Shown piece after piece: positions 58,057-64,000 of a DNA stretch of 64,000 nt (positions are counted from its first letter, which is position 1; every line of letters starts with the position of its first letter). The stretch comes from Oscillatoria princeps RMCB-10 (GTDB lineage Bacteria > Cyanobacteriota > Cyanobacteriia > Cyanobacteriales > Oscillatoriaceae): assembly GCA_019359235.1 (NCBI GenBank), contig JAHHHT010000021.1, positions 1 through 64,000 on the forward strand, in the 5' to 3' direction. The notes under the pieces were generated by a model. The model saw only the letters and a list, made by a program, of their open reading frames with translations, was not told the DNA's origin and did no database searches. The translations under genes were made by a program, and so were the position numbers.

Positions 58057-59706
58057 TCACTTCAAACGCCCAGAGCGGATAATACTCCAAATCAGCCACA
58101 GCCCGATGAGGCTAGCGGCAGCAAATAGGGCATTGCTGAGGAAAGACAGCTGAATGGTCTGAGCCTGACTGGATATAATTGCCGCCCCAATAATCAGGGA
58201 GCCAACCACAATGCTAAAAGACAGACGGTTGGCAGAATCATCAACACTGCGGCGGACGCCATCGAGGTCTTTCAGAGTTAAATTCCACCGCAAAGTTTCA
58301 GAAGTAACTCCGTCTAGCAGCACTTCAAACTGGCGGGGAGATTGCAAAGAAAGACCTTTAATATCCAGGGCAGTTCTCAGCAAAGCTTGCAGCGGGTCAT
58401 TCCCGAATAACTGCCGGCGAAACAGGTCTGTGATTAAGGGCTTCAGTTCGTCGATCAAGTTCACTTCTGGATTGAACATCCGGGCCACGCCCTCCAAATT
58501 TGCCAGGGCTTTCGCGTACAGACCCATATTGCTGGGCAGCCGAATTTTATTGTCGCGGGAGACTTGCAGCACCTCGTAAAACACCTGAGAGAAATTAATT
58601 TGAGAGAGGCTCAGGTTGTAATACTTGCGCAGCATCCGGCTGTAGTCGCTTTCTAAATTGGCAACCTTCTCTGGCTGGGCGGACTCAGCCAATTGCAAGG
58701 TTAACTGAGTGCATCGCGCCGCGTCTAAGTCAACAATCGCCAGCAGCATCTGGGTCAGAGTTTGCTGAGTCCGGGGGTCGAGGCGTCCCATCATGCCGCA
58801 GTCGAGAATTGCGACGCGCCCGTCTCTGAGATAAAATAAATTGCCCGGATGGGGGTCAGCGTGAAAGAATCCGTCAACATATATTTGCTGGAAGAAAGCG
58901 CGGAAGAGCAGGGTGGTAATTGCTTGCCGCTTGGCAGCGATATCCGCCTTGTTTCCAGCGCCGAGCAAATCGGCTGACAGAAGCGGCACGCCGTCCAGCC
59001 ACTCCAGAACCATAAGTCTTTCGGTTGTCAGTTCCCAGTAAATTTCTGGAACCACCAACTGCTTGGGGTCAAACCAATTACTGGCAGACATATTGCGGCG
59101 CAGCTGGTTGGTGTAGTTGGCTTCTTGGGTGAAATCGAGTTCTGCCTGTATGGCGATCGAGAATTCGTCCGCTAAGGCGACAACATCGTAGTCCTTGCCA
59201 AAGTCGGTGAGAGATACCAATTCTGCCAAACCGCCGATCAAAGCCAGATCCTGCTCGACAACGACATCAATGCCCGGACGCTGAATTTTTAAGGCGACTT
59301 CGCGACCGTTATTCAAGGTAGCGCGATGGGTTTGCGCAATGGAGCCGGCGGCGATTGCAGAGCGAGAAATGGCGGTGAAAGTTTCTTCTAAAGGCTGTCG
59401 CAGCTGTTGGCGGATGACAACTTCTATTTCTGACCAAGGAACCGGCGGCACATTGGCTTGCAAATCTGTGAGGGCCTCAATGTATTCTGCCGGCAGCAGG
59501 TCTGGGCGCGTGCTCAGAAGCTGTCCCAGTTTGACATACACGGGCCCCAACTCCACCAAAATATTGCGCAGCACAGCGGGAGGGGGCAGTTGAGGCCGAT
59601 CGGCCTTGCCACCCGTCATTAGACTCCGCATGTAATCCCAGCCGTTGCGGAAGACGACTTCGAGGATTTCTCCCTGGCGCGAACTGGTTTTAGTTAAAGA
59701 AAGCAT
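58057..59706 (-). CDS. AarF/ABC1/UbiB-family atypical protein kinase, 549 aa
   Basis: Family members support prenylquinone metabolism in bacteria and plastids. Signatures are present: YVKLGQLLSTRPDLLPAEYIEALTDLQANVPPVPW (KxGQ motif), IAQTHRATLNNGREVALKIQRPG with the ATP-binding lysine, and FHADPHPGNLFYLRDGRVAILDCGMMGRL with the catalytic and metal-binding Asp residues. Two membrane helices end the protein (LSFSIVVGSLIIGAAIISSQ; LFAAASLIGLWLIWSII). Confidence 0.93.
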   Translation of the reverse strand: MLSLTKTSSRQGEILEVVFRNGWDYMRSLMTGGKADRPQLPPPAVLRNILVELGPVYVKLGQLLSTRPDLLPAEYIEALTDLQANVPPVPWSEIEVVIRQQLRQPLEETFTAISRSAIAAGSIAQTHRATLNNGREVALKIQRPGIDVVVEQDLALIGGLAELVSLTDFGKDYDVVALADEFSIAIQAELDFTQEANYTNQLRRNMSASNWFDPKQLVVPEIYWELTTERLMVLEWLDGVPLLSADLLGAGNKADIAAKRQAITTLLFRAFFQQIYVDGFFHADPHPGNLFYLRDGRVAILDCGMMGRLDPRTQQTLTQMLLAIVDLDAARCTQLTLQLAESAQPEKVANLESDYSRMLRKYYNLSLSQINFSQVFYEVLQVSRDNKIRLPSNMGLYAKALANLEGVARMFNPEVNLIDELKPLITDLFRRQLFGNDPLQALLRTALDIKGLSLQSPRQFEVLLDGVTSETLRWNLTLKDLDGVRRSVDDSANRLSFSIVVGSLIIGAAIISSQAQTIQLSFLSNALFAAASLIGLWLIWSIIRSGRLK

Positions 59707-59891
59707 GGTTATTGGGGATTGTTTATTGCTTCTCGAAACTGGTAAATTAGGAATAGAGCCCTGGGAAAATCGCTGACTTTTTAATTGGGACTATCAAATT
59801 TTAACCATTTTAAAATTGCGAATCGCCAATTAATAATTCAGAACTTTCCCATGCCCTATGCCGGGGGCTGGGGCCCAACAGTAAATGATTT

Positions 59892-60956
59892 TTACAGCAG
59901 ATGCCTGTATTTTGGGTCATCTTGCAGGAGCTTGATCACCTGCTTAATTTCCTGGGTGCGGTGTTTTTTCACAATCAGGGTGACGTTGCCGTCGCGAACA
60001 ACGACCACATCCTCCAAACCAATGGTAACAATTAGCTCCTCGGGATCGGTGTCGTAGAGAATCGTCCTGTAGGTGTCCATCCCCACATGGTTGGCGAACT
60101 CGACATTAGGTTTGTCCCCTTTCAGCAGGCGGTCGAGGGTGTTCCAGTCTCCGAGATCGTCCCAGCCAAACTCTGCCGGCAGCACAAACGCCAGCTCGGT
60201 TTTCTCCATCAAGGCGTAGTCGATGCTCGTCTTGGGCAGTTCGGAATAGATAGCTAGCCCTTTTTCTTTCAGGGGAATGAAAATATCCTCGGCGTGTTTC
60301 TTGAGTTGCCTGAGGAACACGCCGGCACGGAAGACAAACATGCCGCTGTTCCAGCTGTAGCGCCCAGTGGAGAGAAAGTTCTGAGCCGTCCACCAGTCAG
60401 GCTTTTCCGCGAACCGGCTCACCCGGTAAGTCGGCAAACCGCCAAAGGTGCCCACGGGTTGCCCTTGCTCAATGTAGCCGTAGCCGGTAGCCGGATAGGT
60501 GGGCCGAACCCCCAGGGTGACGATCGCGTCAGTGGCGATGGCCAGAGAGACGGCAGCGCGGATGGTTTTCTGGAACGCCACCTGATCTCCAATCCAGTGA
60601 TCGGCTGGGAAGAAGCCAACCACGGCGTCCTCCCCATAGCGCCGAGCAATCTCAAAGGTAGCCCAAGCTACTGCCGGTGCTGTGTCGCGCCCTTCCGGCT
60701 CGACTAGCAAGTTGTCCCAGTACAGCTGGTTCAGCTGTCCTCGGACGCCGTCAGCCAGAGGGGCGGAGGTGACCACCCACAACCGCGCCCAACCCTCGTC
60801 GGCGAGTGGGACTAGCCGGTCAGCTGTTGATTGCAGGAGAGTTTTACCGCTCCCATCCAGACTTAAAAATTGCTTTGGCCGGTACGAGCGGCTGAGTGGC
60901 CAAAAGCGCTCACCTTTGCCGCCGGCGAGAATAACAGGTATCAAGGAGCGATTCAT
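59892..60956 (-). CDS. Mannose-1-phosphate guanylyltransferase, 354 aa
   Basis: Makes GDP-mannose from mannose-1-phosphate and GTP for polysaccharides. The nucleotidyltransferase motif PVILAGGKGERFWPLSRSYRPKQFLSL opens the protein; LVEPEGRDTAPAVAWATFEIA, GFFPADHWIGD and VSRFAEKPD follow. It ends after the guanylyltransferase domain and lacks the C-terminal isomerase (cupin) domain of bifunctional ManC. It is divergent from the LCP gene. Confidence 0.92.
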   Translation of the reverse strand: MNRSLIPVILAGGKGERFWPLSRSYRPKQFLSLDGSGKTLLQSTADRLVPLADEGWARLWVVTSAPLADGVRGQLNQLYWDNLLVEPEGRDTAPAVAWATFEIARRYGEDAVVGFFPADHWIGDQVAFQKTIRAAVSLAIATDAIVTLGVRPTYPATGYGYIEQGQPVGTFGGLPTYRVSRFAEKPDWWTAQNFLSTGRYSWNSGMFVFRAGVFLRQLKKHAEDIFIPLKEKGLAIYSELPKTSIDYALMEKTELAFVLPAEFGWDDLGDWNTLDRLLKGDKPNVEFANHVGMDTYRTILYDTDPEELIVTIGLEDVVVVRDGNVTLIVKKHRTQEIKQVIKLLQDDPKYRHLL

Positions 60957-61184
60957 CGTTGTTGGCTATTAGCCGGTTGCTGGCTCTACTTACTGCGCCT
61001 GATCGTACAAGGTTTTTTCCGGTTCTGCCTCAGTCGGGAGAATATCTCCAGCGCCGCCGGTTGCGGTGGTGCCCGACAAAACTTGCCGCCGCAGAGGGCG
61101 GGCGGCATGCATTGGGATGCGGCTGCCCGATTGAGTCGGCTATAATCGTTCGCGTTAGACCGATGTGGTGCGGGTGAGGTCAAA

Positions 61185-62609
61185 GTGGAAGAAGCAGTGG
61201 AACCGCTTCAACAAGACGCAAAATCTGGACAATCCCATGCTTCGGGTAAAACTCAGGTTCTGGCGAGTGCCGGCATTCGGAAAGCACTGCGCAGAGCCAG
61301 TTTGGCGGTCAGTAAGTCGCTGCTGTGCAGTTTTGGATTGGTTCTGACGGCAACGATGTCTGCCACTCTGGGGGCAACAGTGGCCCTTGTTGCGCCGCTG
61401 TCGCTGCCGAGTGTCTCTGGGCAGTCCGCAGTGCCTGGGCTGGGCGACGGGGAGTACAATTTGCCCTACCGGCTGGCGCGACCCGTCAATGTTTTAGTCA
61501 TGGGGATTGACCGCGTTCTTACGGCGAGGGAACACTCGCCGGAAATCTTTACGGGCAACAGCGATACAATGCTGCTGTTGCGACTCAATGCCGGGGAAAA
61601 CACCGTGAATATGCTTTCCATTCCCAGGGATACCCGGGTGGAAATTCCCGGAGCGGGCACCGGCAAGATCAACAGCGCCAATGTCAAGGGTGGCCCAGCC
61701 CTGGCGGCGCGGACGGTGAGCGCCACGCTCAGCGGCGTACCGATTGACCGCTATGTGCGCGTCAGCACCGGCGCTTTTCGGGAGCTGGTGGATCTGTTGG
61801 GCGGCGTTGAGGTGTTTGTTCCCAAACCCATGCACTATGTGGACGAAACCCAGAAGCTGGAAATCGATCTGGCCGAAGGGTGGCAAACCCTCAATGGCGA
61901 CCGGGCGGAGCAGTTCGCACGGTTCCGCGACAGCAAAAACGGAGATATTGGCCGGGTGCAGCGGCAGCAGGCTTTGCTGAAGGCGCTGCGCAACCGGCTC
62001 ACCAGTCCGGGGGTGCTGCCCCGTTTGCCTGAAATTATCCGGGTGATGCAAAAGTATGTTGACACCAATCTCAGCCTGGAAGAAATGCTGGCCGTGGTCA
62101 ATTTTGGCATGAAGCTCCAGCCCAGTGATTTGAGAATGCTGCTGCTGCCCGGTCGTTTCAGCGCCCCTGACGAGTATCCGACTAGCTACTGGATTCTGGA
62201 CGCGGAAAAGCGCGACCGGCTGGTGCGCGACTATTTCCATATAGCGTCCCAGCCCATTCCTCGCCAGCCCCTGGTAGAGCGCGGGCCCGATCGCCGGTTG
62301 CACACCCCCCTGAAAATTGCCATCCAGAATGCCTCTAATTCCCCTGAGATTGGCAACTTTATGGCCAAGTATCTGCAAGACCGAGGCTTTGACAATGTAT
62401 ACGTCGTGCGGGATTGGCCCGACACGCAACTCCAAACGCAAATCATTGTCCAGAAAGGTGACTTGCAAGGGGCAGCATACCTCAAAACCGCCTTGGGCTT
62501 AGGCGAGATCGAATCCGATTCTACGGGGGATCTGGACTCTGACCTGACCATTCGCGTCGGTGACGATTTGGTCAAGTCCTACCTGGAATCCCCTCCTGAG
62601 TCTCCCTAA
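61185..62609 (+). CDS. LytR-CpsA-Psr (LCP) family protein with LytR_C domain, 474 aa
   Basis: LCP proteins join glycopolymers to the cell wall. It starts with GTG at 61185 after GAGGT. A cytoplasmic tail of about 43 residues precedes one membrane helix (LCSFGLVLTATMSATLGATVALVAPL). The LCP core has NVLVMGIDR, SDTMLLLRLN, VNMLSIPRDTRVEIPG, KINSANVKGGPA and GDIGRVQRQQALLKAL, including the conserved Arg and Asp residues. A LytR_C domain ends it (PLKIAIQNASNSPEIGNFMAKYLQDRGFDNVYVV). Confidence 0.92.
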   Translation: MEEAVEPLQQDAKSGQSHASGKTQVLASAGIRKALRRASLAVSKSLLCSFGLVLTATMSATLGATVALVAPLSLPSVSGQSAVPGLGDGEYNLPYRLARPVNVLVMGIDRVLTAREHSPEIFTGNSDTMLLLRLNAGENTVNMLSIPRDTRVEIPGAGTGKINSANVKGGPALAARTVSATLSGVPIDRYVRVSTGAFRELVDLLGGVEVFVPKPMHYVDETQKLEIDLAEGWQTLNGDRAEQFARFRDSKNGDIGRVQRQQALLKALRNRLTSPGVLPRLPEIIRVMQKYVDTNLSLEEMLAVVNFGMKLQPSDLRMLLLPGRFSAPDEYPTSYWILDAEKRDRLVRDYFHIASQPIPRQPLVERGPDRRLHTPLKIAIQNASNSPEIGNFMAKYLQDRGFDNVYVVRDWPDTQLQTQIIVQKGDLQGAAYLKTALGLGEIESDSTGDLDSDLTIRVGDDLVKSYLESPPESP

Positions 62610-62763
62610 TCTCGTTTCCGGTTGCATCTACTTCGCCACTGGCGGCAAGAAGGACAAGAGCAGCCTCTGGGGTGCCGGCTTTCACCGCCGCTACAACCGC
62701 CTCTGGGAAATACTGCTCCACTGACTGACTTTTGCACAGGGCTTCAATTACTGACTTCCAGCG
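62572..62763 (-). other. Protein-like open frame, fragment 1
   Basis: On the minus strand, 63 codons between stops read ...SVIEALCKSQSVEQYFPEAVV then AAVKAGTPEAALVLLAASGEVDATGNEI. The composition is protein-like, but there is no ATG, and it overlaps the LCP 3' end by about 38 bp. It may be a gene remnant or chance. Confidence 0.3.
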
Positions 62764-62840
62764 CTAAAACCATCCGGGGTGAGGGGAAGAGCAACATTAA
62801 GGGGGCAACCTCTTACCCTTGCCCTTACCCTTTTCCCTCT

Positions 62841-63035
62841 TTAGGAGGATGATTTACTCCCAGAAAGTCCCTCAGCCAAATCTCTGAAAGCTTTATCCAG
62901 ACTGTCCTCCGACAACTGAGAAAAAAGTTGCCATTTTGGCAACATTGCCCTGATTTTTCGAGCTAATATAGTCTTCAGGAACTTTGCCCGCTTGAAATCT
63001 TCCGATCGGAGGGTGCACTCCAGACGCCCTATAAC
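62841..63035 (-). pseudogene. Protein-like open frame, fragment 2
   Basis: 64 codons between stops on the minus strand read RLECTLRSEDFKRAKFLKTI, LARKIRAMLPKWQLFSQLSE and DSLDKAFRDLAEGLSGSKSSS, then stop. This looks like a real C-terminal part but lacks a normal start. Unrecognised. Confidence 0.4.
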
Positions 63036-63043
63036 TTAAAGTA

Positions 63044-63254
63044 GAGCAGTTTAGAGGATTTAGGTCAGCCCTCGCCTCGCCAGTTGATTAAAAGAGGCAA
63101 ACGGCTAAAATTCGACCTAAAACCCCAGGGTATTTCGGCGCTTCGCGAAATTTACCAACGAGGAATGATGAGTGTACTCTTTTTTTACTCTGTCTTATTG
63201 GTCTACATGATGGCAGTAGTAATGGGAAATTGGGCCGATTCTGGAATTGACTGA
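63044..63254 (+). other. Protein-like open frame with a possible 29-aa membrane peptide
   Basis: The plus-strand frame reads SLEDLGQPSPRQLIKRGKRL, KFDLKPQGISALREIYQRG, then MMSVLFFYSVLLVYMMAVV and MGNWADSGID before a stop. With ATG at 63165 or 63168 and GAGG just before, it would be a 28-29 residue single-helix membrane protein. Without a start upstream, the longer frame would be a remnant. Confidence 0.35.
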
Positions 63255-63501
63255 TTGCTCAAACTGAGAAAATTTGCAGACTTTGGATCTGGCTGTGGGA
63301 CTTTAGGAGTGAAGTCAACTCTACCGGAAAGTGGGGTGCGCTGGTGCTGCGGTCGCCTCAGAGCATGGCCAAACAAAAAAAATAGGTCAGGTGTTAAGTG
63401 TTACGTGTTAGGGGGTCAGGATGCGGCACAACTCAGGCGTAGGGTTCCGCTATCAGCGAGTCGCCAACTCCCCCGGCATCCAGATTAGGCAGCTGCGCTA
63501 C

Positions 63502-63536
63502 AAGAAACCAGGGTTCTTAAAGAAACCTGGTTTCTT
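63502..63536. repeat. AAGAAACCAGGGTTCTT palindrome
   Basis: A variant copy of the AGAAACCGGGTTTCTT palindrome family about 85 bp before the thioesterase gene. Confidence 0.75.
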
Positions 63537-63619
63537 GCAATCAGTTTCTGGCCGGGTCTGTGTTATGATTGACTAGCTCGGCCCGCTTTAAATAAGACAT
63601 TCTTCATTCTGCTTTCTGG

Positions 63620-64000
63620 ATGCCCTTCATATATCCCCGAACTGTTCGATTTCAAGATACCGACGCCGCCGGCGTCGTCTACTTTGCCAATGTCTTGGCC
63701 ATGTGCCATGAAGCCTATGAAGCTTCTCTGGCGGCGTCTGGAATCAATCTCAAGTCGTTCTTCAGCAACCCAGCTGTGGCCATTCCCATCGCGCATGCCG
63801 GTGCCGATTTCTTTCGCCCCATGTTTTGCGGTGACTTACTGGCAATCCACTTAGTCCCCAAACAGCTAACCGACCATAAATTTGAAATAGATTACCAAAT
63901 TTTTGCTACAGATCAGCAAGTCGCCAAGGTGATGACCAAGCATGTCTGCATCGCACCGGCTAGCAGAACTAAACAGCCTCTTCCCGATGACATGATACAG
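63620..64000 (+). CDS. Hotdog-fold thioesterase, probably DHNA-CoA hydrolase (3' end outside window)
   Basis: Starts with ATG at 63620 and remains open to the window edge (127 residues seen). MPFIYPRTVRFQDTDAAGVVYFANVLAMCHEAYEASLAASGI carries the 4-hydroxybenzoyl-CoA thioesterase motif with the catalytic Asp (QDTDAAGVVYFAN). In cyanobacteria this family includes 1,4-dihydroxy-2-naphthoyl-CoA hydrolase of phylloquinone synthesis. That assignment is by family knowledge, not proved here. Confidence 0.88.
   Translation, partial: MPFIYPRTVRFQDTDAAGVVYFANVLAMCHEAYEASLAASGINLKSFFSNPAVAIPIAHAGADFFRPMFCGDLLAIHLVPKQLTDHKFEIDYQIFATDQQVAKVMTKHVCIAPASRTKQPLPDDMIQ

Overview
The window is chromosomal DNA of a cyanobacterium, most likely a filamentous Oscillatoriales-type strain. 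The evidence is a complete phycocyanin operon (cpcB, cpcA, cpcC, cpcD, cpcE, cpcF), bilin synthesis and attachment genes (cpcS/cpeS, pebA, pebB), a cyanobacterial Ftn2/ARC6 division protein, several cyanobacteria-restricted DUF families, and intergenic DNA full of short palindromic repeats. The species cannot be named from the sequence alone.

Layout. 1-8.8 kb: the end of an RTX (calcium-binding repeat) protein, two small unknown genes, and a giant caspase/STAND ATPase/WD40 protein. 9.8-13 kb: a sigma-70-like factor tightly paired with a DUF1822 protein, then a small conserved gene. 13.4-20.5 kb: argS, a small acidic protein, a TauE/SafE membrane protein, a GH1 beta-glucosidase, an ADP-ribosylglycohydrolase, peptide deformylase and a small membrane protein. 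20.7-25.3 kb: a Deg/HtrA protease, then dnaA, oriC and dnaN in the classical order. 25.8-29.2 kb: a DUF433/DUF5615 toxin-antitoxin-like pair, an ArsA/GET3-like ATPase with an HSP20-like tail, DUF2358 and an unknown gene. 29.4-33.1 kb: a DUF4912 protein with about 35 tandem heptapeptides and a second repeat block, preceded by a possible 40-residue gene. 34.3-38.7 kb: ftn2 and pdhA. 38.8-42.2 kb: gene-poor DNA with a striking tandem array, a WD40 remnant and a frameshifted pentapeptide-repeat gene. 42.6-50.8 kb: the bilin and phycocyanin block. 51-55.9 kb: a plasmid-like island with a CyRepA1-type replication gene. 56-64 kb: DUF2103, clpS, tRNA-Pro, DUF1818, an unknown gene, an AarF/UbiB kinase, mannose-1-phosphate guanylyltransferase, an LCP-family protein and the start of a DHNA-CoA-type thioesterase.

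How genes work together. PebA and PebB convert biliverdin to phycoerythrobilin. CpcS-type and CpcE/F lyases attach bilins to phycobiliproteins. CpcB and CpcA form the phycocyanin hexamers that CpcC and CpcD link into rods. pebA, however, is cut by an in-frame TAA. DnaA, the DnaA-box cluster and DnaN form the replication start region.

The strongest unexplained signal is at 38866-40474. Four tandem units of about 430 bp each carry two sigma-70-type promoters that face each other. All eight have TTGACT, a spacer of exactly 17 nt, and a TATACT-like -10, although the spacers themselves differ. No coding gene explains this array.
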